Shown here: positions 20,323-29,286 of the stretch, piece by piece
Layout of the letters: every line of letters begins with the position of its first letter
Numbering within the stretch: position 1 is the stretch's first letter
From: JAAYHC01 sp964483175
GTDB taxonomy: Bacteria > Bacillota > UBA5301
DNA length: 64,000 nucleotides
Assembly: GCA_964483175.1 (NCBI GenBank)
Contig: CAZAAT010000002.1
Coordinates: 1 to 64,000, forward strand
Reading direction: 5' to 3'
Program-made: the position numbers and the translations under genes
Notes under the pieces: generated by a model
Told to the model about the DNA's origin: nothing
Databases searched by the model: none
What the model saw: only the letters and a program-made list of their open reading frames with translations

Positions 20323-20414
20323 CGATGTACCTCCGGGTTAGCTCTTTAACTCATGTATATTGGCATCCGGCAATAAATATATGTCGCAAGGCCATGATGA
20401 GAGGAGTGACCCGA

Positions 20415-21146
20415 ATGCGCGAAGCCAAAGCGCTGTATGCTCTGTTTCTAATGGTGATCATCATTACCGCTTCGATCCACCAATACACCCTAGATTTGGC
20501 CGTCAGTGGTGGAATTGATCGTCCGATCTACTTAATTCCCACCTCGGAGCCTGCAGTGGCCCTGACCTTCGATATTTCCTGGGGTGAAAAGAGCCCCGGT
20601 CCGATCCTCGATATCTTGAAAGAACAGCGAGTTACGGCGACCTTTTTCCTCTCGGGTCCCTGGGTTGAAAGTCATCCCGATCTCGTCAAGCGAATTGCTG
20701 AAGACGGCCATGAAATAGCCAGTCACGGGCATCGACACATCAACTACAGCCCGCTTAGCCGCGAAGAAATCATCGCCGAAGTCAATGCCAGTAAAGAAGC
20801 GATTAAGCGAGTAACCGGGCTTGAGATTGAGTTTATCCGCACACCGAATGGAGATTACGATGCTGAGGCGATTAGAGCGATCAGAGAGGCTGGGCTGACG
20901 GCAATTCATTGGAGCGTAGATTCGAAAGACTGGCTTAACCCCGGAGCAAATCAGATCGTGAATAATGTGCTCAGCGAGGCTCGGCGGGGCAGCATTATCC
21001 TGATGCATGCCAGCGACAGTTGCCAGCAAACCGCCCAGGCTCTGCCAGGAGTGATCGAGGGCTTGCACCAGAAAGGTTTGGCGATCAAAACCGTCGGCGA
21101 GCTGTACGCGCTCTACCGAGATCGGAAGCCACCGTTAGCACGCTGA
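20415..21146 (+). CDS. pdaB: Polysaccharide deacetylase PdaB-like (sporulation)
   Basis: 243 residues. An N-terminal transmembrane segment (about 7-25) anchors a NodB-type deacetylase domain: ALTFDISWGEKSPGPILDIL near 45 holds the catalytic Asp, HGHRHINYSPLS near 100 the two zinc His, FIRTPNGDYD near 142, then HWSVDSKDW and a final LMHASD. The family is known from Bacillus PdaB, important for stable spores. The ATG at 20415 is preferred to longer frames because GAGGAGTGA is five bases upstream and the signal anchor begins right after. It is divergent from cwlD and its last 34 bases overlap the 3' end of the debranching enzyme gene on the other strand. Confidence 0.85.
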   Translation: MREAKALYALFLMVIIITASIHQYTLDLAVSGGIDRPIYLIPTSEPAVALTFDISWGEKSPGPILDILKEQRVTATFFLSGPWVESHPDLVKRIAEDGHEIASHGHRHINYSPLSREEIIAEVNASKEAIKRVTGLEIEFIRTPNGDYDAEAIRAIREAGLTAIHWSVDSKDWLNPGANQIVNNVLSEARRGSIILMHASDSCQQTAQALPGVIEGLHQKGLAIKTVGELYALYRDRKPPLAR

Positions 21147-23167
21147 GCAGCCGGCAAATTAGGTAGGATGTCCTCGACATAAGCCCGTAAGAGCTCCGCT
21201 ACACTCCAGGCCTGAGCGGGACAGCCGCGGGGGGCGAACGGATACTCCGGCTCCATAATTTCGCTGATGTAACCTAGCCCCGTCTCATCCAGCGAGGTCA
21301 ATAACGGATCGAGTAAAATCTTGGCTGCTCTAATCGCCTGGGGAGAGTAGTCGGCAACTCTTAGATAGGCTTTGATAAACTGTCCCGTCAACCATGGCCA
21401 GGCTGTCCCTTGGTGATACGCGGCATCACGTTCATGTACAGCTCCTGCAAATCGGGGGCGATACTCCGGTTCCCCTGGAGCTAACGTCCGCATCCCACCA
21501 GGTGTATAAAGGTGTTCATAAACCCGTTGAACTACTTGCGCTGAGCGCTCCAGGCTGATGAGTGGAAATGGCAGGCTCACGGCGAGAATCTGATTCGGGC
21601 GTAGTGCTGGGTCCTTTTCCCCATCAGGTTTAATTAAATCATAGAGGCAGCCTAGCTCGTGATTCCAAAATTCGCAGGCAAAGGTCTGCCGTACTAACTC
21701 CGCGGTTTCGTCGTAGCGAAAGGCCAGATCAGATCTTCCGACCTGACCTGCTAATAAAGAACTTATCTGCAAGCTGTTATACCAAAGGGCATTGATTTCG
21801 ACCGGATAACCGGTGCGCGGGGTAACCACCCAGTCCCCGACTTTTGCATCCATCCAGGTTAATTGAACCCCTGGACTACCGGCAAAAAGCAGACCGAGGT
21901 TGGAGGTATGGATGTTGTATTCAGTTCCAGTCAAGTAAGAACGGATCACTTCGTTAATCGCCGGCCAGATTCGCTCCAAGAACTGATGATCTTCGGTGGT
22001 GCGCAAATAGTGGTAAACTGCAATCACAAACCATAACGAGGCATCAACGGTATTATAGGCTGCGCTACCATGCTCTGGAAATCGATTGGGCAGCAATCCG
22101 CCGCGAATGTGCTCGGCATAGGATAACAGAATATTGCGGGCGGTTTCATGTTCACCGGTAACCAGACACAAACCGGGTAAGCCGATCATGCTATCTCTTC
22201 CCCACCCGGTAAACCAAGGATAGCCGGCGATAATATCCTGTCGATCGGAGATCTTAACTATAAAGTTGCGCGCCGCATCAGCCAGAGTTAACAGCCGCGG
22301 CCATAACCAGCCATCGAAGTCAGCGATATTTTGCCGCAAAATATTCTGCCGTTGCCAGTACGCTTCCAGCTGGCGGTGAAATAACTCCCGACGTTGGCGG
22401 CGTTGCTCAAGGATATCCGCGATTTTCCAAACCGTCGGCTTGGTCTGGCCGGCGAGAACTTCCCCAGAAATCTGAACGCTTTCACCGGGCGCAAGCACCA
22501 CCCGGAAATGCCCTGGACGAAAATGATTTTCTTGATCCGATAGGCCCCTGAACCGCTCCACCCGGTAATGAAAATTAAAGTGCCAAGCGGGCTCCGTAAT
22601 AAACTGCCCCTTTGAAGCGACTAAACAGAGCCGGTCAACTGAATCAGCTAGTTTAACCTGACACTCCTGTTCAGAGTGGTCTACCGCAAAAGGCAATCGT
22701 TCGATGGTGATCCCGTGGTAATCGCGATGGTTAACCAACGGAACCATCACCAGCTCAACCGGGCCGGGGGCTGAAACCACCTCATATTCTACGAGAGTAG
22801 CGTTTACACCGGGAACCATGGTGATTGTTTCCGCGATGATAATCCCCTGCCCGGCATAGAAACGCCGCAGAGAATCGCCGTCGACCCTGGCCGACAGCAA
22901 ATGACGATACCCATCCGGATATAAGGTACCGTCACTAAACTCATTGGTAGCCAGCTCCAGTGGGCGTCCCCCCACTTTAACGGTTGTGTCCAGCTTGGCC
23001 CAGAATAATAGGCGTCCACCGTGCTTCAAACCCGCGGTCAATAAACCATGATAGCGGCGGGTATTGCAACCGGCAAGGGTTCCAGCAGCAAAGCCTCCGA
23101 GGCCATTCGTCAACCACCACTCTTTGCCAACCGCATCAGCAAAGGTCAGCCTGGCATATGTGAGCAT
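21113..23167 (-). CDS. Glycogen debranching enzyme, amylo-alpha-1,6-glucosidase type
   Basis: 684 residues. The GDE_N domain opens with WWLTNGLGGFAAGTLAGCN near residue 20 and TRRYHGLL; the catalytic (alpha/alpha)6 barrel has WFTGWGRDSMIGLPG near 325, AAYNTVDASLWFV near 370, a WMDAKVGDWVVTPRTGYPVE block near 445 with the predicted catalytic acid Asp, and HQGTAWPWLTGQFI near 625. It hydrolyses alpha-1,6 branches in limit dextrin. The start was placed at the ATG 23167, with GGGGTG seven bases upstream; a GTG at 23185 is an alternative. It lies 50 bases downstream of the glucodextranase-C-like gene on the same strand. Confidence 0.9.
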   Translation of the reverse strand: MLTYARLTFADAVGKEWWLTNGLGGFAAGTLAGCNTRRYHGLLTAGLKHGGRLLFWAKLDTTVKVGGRPLELATNEFSDGTLYPDGYRHLLSARVDGDSLRRFYAGQGIIIAETITMVPGVNATLVEYEVVSAPGPVELVMVPLVNHRDYHGITIERLPFAVDHSEQECQVKLADSVDRLCLVASKGQFITEPAWHFNFHYRVERFRGLSDQENHFRPGHFRVVLAPGESVQISGEVLAGQTKPTVWKIADILEQRRQRRELFHRQLEAYWQRQNILRQNIADFDGWLWPRLLTLADAARNFIVKISDRQDIIAGYPWFTGWGRDSMIGLPGLCLVTGEHETARNILLSYAEHIRGGLLPNRFPEHGSAAYNTVDASLWFVIAVYHYLRTTEDHQFLERIWPAINEVIRSYLTGTEYNIHTSNLGLLFAGSPGVQLTWMDAKVGDWVVTPRTGYPVEINALWYNSLQISSLLAGQVGRSDLAFRYDETAELVRQTFACEFWNHELGCLYDLIKPDGEKDPALRPNQILAVSLPFPLISLERSAQVVQRVYEHLYTPGGMRTLAPGEPEYRPRFAGAVHERDAAYHQGTAWPWLTGQFIKAYLRVADYSPQAIRAAKILLDPLLTSLDETGLGYISEIMEPEYPFAPRGCPAQAWSVAELLRAYVEDILPNLPAAQRANGGFRSR

Positions 23168-23217
23168 GCAAAAACACCCCACCACTACCTTGGCATTTAC
23201 CCGGGCAAATCATGCAT

Positions 23218-24156
23218 CTATTCCTCCGCTTTGTGCCGGCGGCGCCAATACACGACAGCTACCCCGCCAACCAGCACAGCCAAGGTACCGATGATCCAGG
23301 ATGTCGCCTCTTGCGTTGCCACATTGCCTACCGGATACAAGACCGGACCGGTCTGGGTCTCGACATCGTAAGCCAGCTGCTGAGCCTGGCTATGTTGGCC
23401 CCCTTTAGGGGCTAACAAATCAATAATGTTGCTGTCGAGATGGGCATCTGTACCACCGGCAAATGTCCACTCGCCACCTTCGGCGGTTACCACCCGGTAT
23501 CCGTCAGGACCAAATCCGTCATAACCCCCAACCAGTACATAATATCGCCATTTTTCAGTCGGCAAAGGCAAGGTTTCCTGGGGTACGACTACGCGGATGG
23601 TCCGGTCACCGACAACACCTACTTCAACTCCCTGCCGTTCAATTAGCTTATCGCCATCTTTTTCTAAATAGTATGCTTTGCTGCCACCCCAGGGTGCGAT
23701 CCGAATCCACAAATCCCAGGGATACTCGGGGGCAAAAGTAACATTAGCCCCTGGCTGTGGAGTTATGGTTCGACCATAACCATCCCGACTGTCTATATAG
23801 ATATCGATGCGTTGATGGAAGAAGCCCTCCGGGGCATTCCAAGGGTTGGTAATTAACCCAAAATCAAGTTCATACCAGGCCTCATCACCTTTGGTGATTA
23901 CGCGAAAGGCTAACAAATCAAGTAAACTCTTCTGCGGTTCAAATCCGGAATGGGTCGGGTAGCGATAATTACCGGGACCATGATCATCCCCCACCGGATC
24001 AGTGAAGGCAAAGATCATTTTCTCCCCCAAATCCCCTGTAGTTACGATCGTCTGTTGCTGCCCATGCAAGTAACCAAAGAGCAAAAGTGCCACTACGAAA
24101 ACGACCGCCAACTCCGAGGCGATCTTCAGGTTCAATTCAGTTCGCTTGCTCATCAT
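23218..24156 (-). CDS. Membrane-anchored glucodextranase C-terminal-like protein
   Basis: 312 residues. An N-terminal hydrophobic segment (about 12-30) and a C-terminal one (about 283-303, followed by WRRRHKAEE) bracket a soluble domain with FAFTDPVGDDHGPGNYRYPTH, WYELDFGLITNPWN and IDIYIDSRDGYGRT. This matches the C-terminal binding module of glucodextranase, a DOMON-like carbohydrate-binding fold usually attached to a GH15 enzyme. Here it stands alone, facing outside the cell with a membrane anchor at both ends. The debranching enzyme follows it. A cell-surface glucan-binding role is inferred. ATG 24156 has GGGGGGAAC directly upstream; a second ATG follows immediately. Confidence 0.78.
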   Translation of the reverse strand: MMSKRTELNLKIASELAVVFVVALLLFGYLHGQQQTIVTTGDLGEKMIFAFTDPVGDDHGPGNYRYPTHSGFEPQKSLLDLLAFRVITKGDEAWYELDFGLITNPWNAPEGFFHQRIDIYIDSRDGYGRTITPQPGANVTFAPEYPWDLWIRIAPWGGSKAYYLEKDGDKLIERQGVEVGVVGDRTIRVVVPQETLPLPTEKWRYYVLVGGYDGFGPDGYRVVTAEGGEWTFAGGTDAHLDSNIIDLLAPKGGQHSQAQQLAYDVETQTGPVLYPVGNVATQEATSWIIGTLAVLVGGVAVVYWRRRHKAEE

Positions 24157-24245
24157 GTTCCCCCCGTGTCGCTACAGAATATGTCCGCATAATTGGGATT
24201 ATTCGAGCCAAAACTTGAAAAACTACTCTCCAAGGAGATGACGAG

Positions 24246-24638
24246 ATGATCTGGACAGATTGGAGTCTTAGCAGGCTCAGTGTGTTAATCATTGGTCTAG
24301 GTTACTTGCTAACTTTTGCTCAGGTAACGATGTATCATTACCGCCAGAACTTCCGACACTACGCGATGTGGCTTCCGGTCATCGTTGGGCCGGCCGTCGG
24401 CCTTAGCGCAACGGCACTCGCATTACTTAACCTGGCCTTGCTTGTCCCCATCACCAACGGGCTCTTCTGGCTCGCCACAGCTGGTGGAATAGTTGGCTTC
24501 GGTTACCATTTCGTCGGGGTTGGCGAACGCGTCGGGGGCTATCAGACCTCAAACTTTCTAGTCGGCCCACCGATCATCTTACCGCTGATCTTCAGCGCCT
24601 TAGGGGTTCTGGGCCTGATTGCCCTATATTGGAGGTGA
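24246..24638 (+). CDS. Four-helix membrane protein of the GMC oxidoreductase operon
   Basis: 130 residues, not matched to a named family. Four hydrophobic segments (about 10-28, 40-60, 64-88 and 108-128) predict an integral membrane protein; charged residues are few, and the loop after helix 3 has HFVGVGERVGGYQ. AAGGAGATGACG precedes the ATG. The next gene starts four bases after its stop, and the ribosome binding site of that gene (GGAGGTGAT) lies within the last codons here, which indicates tight translational coupling. It likely anchors or partners the oxidoreductase subunits, but it has no visible haem-binding or cofactor motif. Confidence 0.7.
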   Translation: MIWTDWSLSRLSVLIIGLGYLLTFAQVTMYHYRQNFRHYAMWLPVIVGPAVGLSATALALLNLALLVPITNGLFWLATAGGIVGFGYHFVGVGERVGGYQTSNFLVGPPIILPLIFSALGVLGLIALYWR

Positions 24639-24642
24639 TCGG

Positions 24643-25239
24643 GTGGCTACTGAGTCACATTACCCACATTACAATGTGCTGGATGCTGCCGAAGATTGGG
24701 ATCCTCATACCCGTCAGGCTGTCGAATCACGTCTGGCGCCGTTAGAATCGGTGGAGAACTTTACGACTGAAGAAACCAAAAACCTATATCAGATTGCCGC
24801 CGCTCTGGTCGATGATGACCGCACCGAGATCTTGGACTACGTTGTCAAACACTTTGATAACTCGATGGGTAAACGGATCGGCGAAAGTCAACGCAAAACC
24901 GATGTCCCAGCACAAGCGGATCTCATCCGCCGCACCCTCACCGGGCTTGCCAAAACCGCCCGGGATAACTATGGCAAACCCTTCCATGAATTGTCCATAG
25001 ACGAGCAACGCACGATCTTAGGTCAGCTCGAGCGCGGGCAGATCCCCGCCACCGGTATCTGGAAAAACCTGCCGCAAAAAGAGGCGTTTTCTAAATTGCT
25101 CTCGCTTACTGTCGAAGCCTATTATTCTCATCCGCAGATCTGGTCGGAGATCGGCCATGGTGGACCGGCCTATCCACGGGGCTACATCAGAACCGAACCA
25201 GGGCTTGTTGACCCCTGGGAAGCTCAGTCAGAGGAGTGA
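24643..25239 (+). CDS. Gluconate 2-dehydrogenase subunit 3 family protein
   Basis: 198 residues. The small helical subunit of GMC-type dehydrogenases is recognised from the segments TEETKNLYQIAAALVDDDR and LSIDEQRTILGQLERGQIP and from the EAYYSHPQIWSEIGHGGPAYPRGY ending that is common in the family. In characterised systems subunit 3 carries a Tat signal and is exported with the catalytic subunit; here there is no signal peptide. The GTG at 24643 is chosen because GGAGGTGAT lies seven bases upstream, giving the protein start MATESHYPH. It is followed by the GMC gene after four bases, in which GAGGAGTGA lies inside this gene's end. Confidence 0.82.
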   Translation: MATESHYPHYNVLDAAEDWDPHTRQAVESRLAPLESVENFTTEETKNLYQIAAALVDDDRTEILDYVVKHFDNSMGKRIGESQRKTDVPAQADLIRRTLTGLAKTARDNYGKPFHELSIDEQRTILGQLERGQIPATGIWKNLPQKEAFSKLLSLTVEAYYSHPQIWSEIGHGGPAYPRGYIRTEPGLVDPWEAQSEE

Positions 25240-25243
25240 CAAA

Positions 25244-26809
25244 ATGGAGCGCAAATACGGTGACCAAGAAGTAGATATCTGTATTGTCGGCGCCGGAGCT
25301 GCCGGCGGGGTTCTCGCCCAGGATCTTGCTAAAGCCGGATTAAAAGTGGTGGTGCTTGAAGCCGGGCCATTTTGGGATCCGCAGAATGATTTTGCCAGCG
25401 ATGAACTGAGCATGCAGAAACTCGGCTGGCAGGAGACTGTCTTGGTCGCCGGAGCCAACCCCTTAAAGATGGGACACAACAACACCGGGCGCGGAGTCGG
25501 CGGGGGAACTGTCCATTTTACCGGCGTCTTCCTCCGATTTCACGAGAGTGATTTTCGGGTCTGTAGTCAGGATGGGGTGGCCGATGACTGGCCTATCTCC
25601 TACGCTGACCTGGCCCCGTATTATGACCGCATCGAGCGAGAGATCGCCGTATCTGGCCCGAAACACTTTCCATGGGGTCCTTTTGCCGGACCGTACCCAT
25701 ACCCTGAACGCGAACCGACGAGTAGTAACGCCATCGTCTTTCGACGGGGCTGTGAAAAACTCGGGATTAGGAGTGCGGTTGCTCCCCTGGCCATTCTCTC
25801 TGCACCCTTCGATGGGCGGCCACCATGCATCAACCGGGGCTTTTGCAACCAGGGGTGCCTGCCTAATGCGAAGTTCAGCACGCTCATCCAACATATCCCG
25901 AAAGCCATCGCCGCCGGGGCGGAGGTTCTGCCTGATTGTACCGTGACCCAGGTTGAAGTAGATGATCAGAGCGGCAAGGTTACCGGCGTCATCTTCATCC
26001 ATGATGGAACCGAGTACCGCCAACAGGCCAAGATTGTCATCTTGGCGAATTTCGTGGTGCAGATGCCCCGCCTGCTTCTGAACTCGGCCACGCCTGCTTT
26101 TCCTGATGGACTTGCCAACTCCAGCGGAATGGTCGGGAAGGGAATAATGCCGCATAGTAGCTATGATGTCTATGCGAAGTTCCCCGAAGAGGTCCGACTA
26201 TATAAAGGAACTCCTGTCCTAGCGACGACGCTGGACTTTTATGAAACAGATAGGACGAGAGGGTTTGTGCGCGGCTACTCGCTTCACGCCCATGGGGCCC
26301 GGCCGGTTGCCATGGCGACCGGGCTCAGTGTCAGCGCCGGAACCTGGGGCCCCCGCCTACGCCAGGCTATGCTTGATTTTAACTACTACGCCCGCATAAC
26401 CCAGGTTGGCGAGGTGCTCCCGTCAGAAAACAATACTGTAACCTTGGCGGCAGAAAAAGATGATAATGGTCTCCCATTGCCTCTGGTAACCTTCGGTTAC
26501 GGCGATAATGATTTGAAACTCATTGACCATGCCGTCTCGAAAATGAATGAAATTCTGACAGCGGCCGGAGGAAAACCGGAATTTGTCACCCCAGATACCG
26601 CTCATTTAATGGGAGGGTGTCGGATGGGTTCAGATCCGAAAAACTCTGTCGTTGATCAGTGGGGCCGCACCCATGACCATGAAAACTTATACCTAGCCGG
26701 AGCGCCGATCTTTGTTACCGGTGGGGGGGTCAATCCCACCGAGACGGTCATGGCACTGGCCGCTCGGACCGCAGACCATCTGATTAAGAAAGCTAGAGGC
26801 GGTCTCTAA
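25244..26809 (+). CDS. GMC-family FAD-dependent oxidoreductase (sugar/polyol dehydrogenase-like)
   Basis: 521 residues. FAD-binding CIVGAGAAGGVLAQDLAKAG is near residue 10, followed by VVVLEAGPFW, the substrate-region GRGVGGGTVHFTGVF near 80, a Cys-rich RGFCNQGCLPNAKF near 195 and the C-terminal HLMGGCRMGSDPKNS with GGGVNPTETVMALAAR. This is the gluconate/fructose dehydrogenase branch of GMC enzymes, which oxidise sugar acids or polyols and pass electrons to a partner. No cytochrome subunit is encoded next to it. No Tat signal is seen, so it is predicted cytosolic or peripherally bound through the preceding membrane protein. Start ATG 25244 has GAGGAGTGA upstream. It converges with the c-di-GMP gene with a 17-base overlap. 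Confidence 0.88.
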   Translation: MERKYGDQEVDICIVGAGAAGGVLAQDLAKAGLKVVVLEAGPFWDPQNDFASDELSMQKLGWQETVLVAGANPLKMGHNNTGRGVGGGTVHFTGVFLRFHESDFRVCSQDGVADDWPISYADLAPYYDRIEREIAVSGPKHFPWGPFAGPYPYPEREPTSSNAIVFRRGCEKLGIRSAVAPLAILSAPFDGRPPCINRGFCNQGCLPNAKFSTLIQHIPKAIAAGAEVLPDCTVTQVEVDDQSGKVTGVIFIHDGTEYRQQAKIVILANFVVQMPRLLLNSATPAFPDGLANSSGMVGKGIMPHSSYDVYAKFPEEVRLYKGTPVLATTLDFYETDRTRGFVRGYSLHAHGARPVAMATGLSVSAGTWGPRLRQAMLDFNYYARITQVGEVLPSENNTVTLAAEKDDNGLPLPLVTFGYGDNDLKLIDHAVSKMNEILTAAGGKPEFVTPDTAHLMGGCRMGSDPKNSVVDQWGRTHDHENLYLAGAPIFVTGGGVNPTETVMALAARTADHLIKKARGGL

Positions 26810-29138
26810 CTATTTTCAGGAAAGCCTCTACCACTCGGGGATCGAATTGGGTCCCGGCACAACGTTGGATCTCCGCGATGGCCTCAGCCTCCGGTAATCT
26901 TTCTTTATACGGACGGCCGTGAACCATCACATCATAAGCGTCGACTACCGCTAAGATCCGAGCGTTCAGCGGAATCTGCTCATTTTTGAGTCCCCTAGGA
27001 TAACCGGTACCATCCACCCATTCATGGTGAGCCAAAATTGCATCGGCGATCGGGACGAGGTCAGGATCCGAACTGGCAATTCGATAGCCGATCTCCGCAT
27101 GACGTTTGACCATTTCCCATTCTTCGGCTGTCAATGGGCCTGGTTTGAGTAAAACTGCATCCGGGATCCCGAGTTTACCGATGTCATGCAGCGCTGCCAG
27201 CAAAGCCAACTCATTGAGCTGCGTTTCAGTTAGACCAAGCTCAACCCCTATTTTTAACGCCAACTCTTTGAGGCGTTCGGCATGTTCCTCCGTCTCGAAC
27301 TGTAGTTCTCTGAGACTTTTCTTTAATGAAGTCAAGAGGGAATTGCGAAAGTTTCTAGCCTCCAATAGTTTATCCCGATACATTCGGTCTTCAGCCACAT
27401 GGATCAGATCATGAATTAATTGATCGGTCGAGGTTTTGGCTGCTACCCCGAGAGCTATACTCAGACTAATCCGATTATCGGTCTTAAACCGGCTGCAGGC
27501 TCGTTTAATCCGGCTGGCTACTGTAGCAGCCTGACTCTCGGTTGTCTGCGGTAATAAGATGATAAATTCATCACCGCCCCAGCGGGCAATGATATCTTCA
27601 TGACGGGCACAGGACTTGAGAATTTTGGCGATATCCACTAACAATTGGTCTCCCATTTCATGCCCGAAAGCATCATTGACCAATTTTAAGCCATTCACAT
27701 CGCCCATAATGATGCTGACCGGTAGTTGTCGAACAACATCGAGGCGCTGCAGTTGTTCCTCAAAGTAAGCACGGTTGTATAAGCCGGTCAACTTATCGTG
27801 AAAACTGAGGTATTTAACTTGCTCTTCCGCCCGGATGCGTTCGGTAATATCGAGCCAGGAGACAACGCTTTGCGTGGTCCCCGGGATTTCTTGTATGGTA
27901 CAGAGTACTTCGCACTTCCGACCGTCTTTGGTGACTAAGGATAATTCATTGCCTGGCTTGCTATGATAGCTCTCCAAGCGGTTACGCTGGGCCGGCACCA
28001 CGAGATCCGGTAGCCTGTACAAACCAACTACTTCTTGACGCGAGTATCCGGTTATCACCTCGAACTCTCGATTGACCAGGACAATGGTTAAATCCGCTTC
28101 AACAATTAACATCGCTGTCCCGGTGTTCTCAAAAGTTGCCTCATACATCGCCTGCATTCTTTGGTGCTCCGTGAGGTTGCGGATGATGGTAAATAAAATC
28201 CTGCTCCCATTAACCTCTGAGCCGATTGAGCTAACTTCTACCGGGATGGGCTCCCCATTTTTATGACGGTGAACCACCCGAACCAGTATGCCCTCAGTAT
28301 CAGCCTCCCTGATCAAATTGCTAACCTCCGCTTCACTCTCTGAGTGATGAAGCTCATAAATGCTTAAGTGCTTTAATTCGGTAGCGGTGTACCCATAGGT
28401 CTGAACCGCCATCGGATTTGCATCCACTATCCGGCCAGCCAAGTCAATGAGAAGGATCACATCCCGCGTATTCTCAAAGAGAGCCTCATACCTCCGAAAC
28501 AAGGTATCACGTTCCTGACTGATCCTTTGAAGGCTGATCAATAGCATCGAAATGGCGGTTGCGACCGTCAACGCGCTAGTAATCCAGTAACCATAAGGGG
28601 CGATTTCCGGAAGATAGCGCAGAAATGGATAATCAAATTTGTGTAGACCGGCTAGGATCATACTGGAACCAACCCCTAAGCTCGGCCAATACGAGAATGT
28701 TCGAGAGGAGCGCAAGAAAAAATATCCAACATATATCTGACCTAGACCCAGGAAAAAAGAGGATGGAACCGTGCTGATCAGCGGGTTAGACCAAAAGAGA
28801 TTATTAACTATGCTCCAGGAGGATATCACAACCGCAGCCAGCACCAGATATTTTTGCCACCGGCGTGCCGCGGGCCGGATTTGCCAGACACCATAGAGAA
28901 AAAACACTCCGGCAAAGCAAGTACTGATATCAACCAGGACACTCCAAAGGGGAAAGGCCGGAAAGATCCGCTGAAAACCGTCAAGAGCAAACCGCGCTGC
29001 GTAGAGGCCCCACGCAAATGCCCAATACATCAGAGCTTGCACTTGGACCAGGCGGCTCCATAAGCTAAAGTGGACAATCGAAACCGAGAGACTGATTAAA
29101 AACGCAGTCCACGCTGCCAGCAAGGCCATTTGTTCCAT
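26793..29138 (-). CDS. Membrane sensor with PAS, GGDEF and HD-GYP domains
   Basis: 781 residues. Seven hydrophobic segments occupy about residues 5-210. Two PAS domains follow (about 220-335 and 340-455), then GGDEF (about 458-610) and HD-GYP (about 620-781). The GGDEF motif is intact (ARWGGDEFIILLP) and an RxxD inhibitory site (RHED) precedes it by five residues. HD-GYP motifs are intact: LHDIGKLGIP, HHEWVDGTGYP and DAYDVMVHGRPY. It could therefore both make and degrade c-di-GMP. The signal sensed is unknown. It lies between convergent GMC and divergent threonine aldolase genes and appears to be transcribed alone. Confidence 0.93.
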   Translation of the reverse strand: MEQMALLAAWTAFLISLSVSIVHFSLWSRLVQVQALMYWAFAWGLYAARFALDGFQRIFPAFPLWSVLVDISTCFAGVFFLYGVWQIRPAARRWQKYLVLAAVVISSWSIVNNLFWSNPLISTVPSSFFLGLGQIYVGYFFLRSSRTFSYWPSLGVGSSMILAGLHKFDYPFLRYLPEIAPYGYWITSALTVATAISMLLISLQRISQERDTLFRRYEALFENTRDVILLIDLAGRIVDANPMAVQTYGYTATELKHLSIYELHHSESEAEVSNLIREADTEGILVRVVHRHKNGEPIPVEVSSIGSEVNGSRILFTIIRNLTEHQRMQAMYEATFENTGTAMLIVEADLTIVLVNREFEVITGYSRQEVVGLYRLPDLVVPAQRNRLESYHSKPGNELSLVTKDGRKCEVLCTIQEIPGTTQSVVSWLDITERIRAEEQVKYLSFHDKLTGLYNRAYFEEQLQRLDVVRQLPVSIIMGDVNGLKLVNDAFGHEMGDQLLVDIAKILKSCARHEDIIARWGGDEFIILLPQTTESQAATVASRIKRACSRFKTDNRISLSIALGVAAKTSTDQLIHDLIHVAEDRMYRDKLLEARNFRNSLLTSLKKSLRELQFETEEHAERLKELALKIGVELGLTETQLNELALLAALHDIGKLGIPDAVLLKPGPLTAEEWEMVKRHAEIGYRIASSDPDLVPIADAILAHHEWVDGTGYPRGLKNEQIPLNARILAVVDAYDVMVHGRPYKERLPEAEAIAEIQRCAGTQFDPRVVEAFLKIVRDRL

Positions 29139-29286
29139 TCGGTCCCCCTCCCCATCCAGCGCTTAACTTCGCGGTTGCCTGGTAAAAATTCCTAGAGACA
29201 AACGTTCATAAATTGGCTCTATTTGGCAGGAATCACCCTTCCGAAAGTCAATAGAAAATAGAAACTCTAACAAAGGTGGCATCATC

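Noticed and set aside
20325..20414. Longer pdaB frame beginning at 20325
   Set aside because: The extension is in the divergent promoter region and places residues before the signal anchor; GAGGAGTGA supports 20415.
20323..20414. Sigma-E type promoter between cwlD and pdaB (GTATATT)
   Set aside because: The -35-like GTATATT lacks a matching -10 at the right spacing.
25463..26155. Long minus-strand open frame (230 codons) within the GMC gene
   Set aside because: It is a shadow of the GMC coding strand with no ribosome binding site and no family resemblance.
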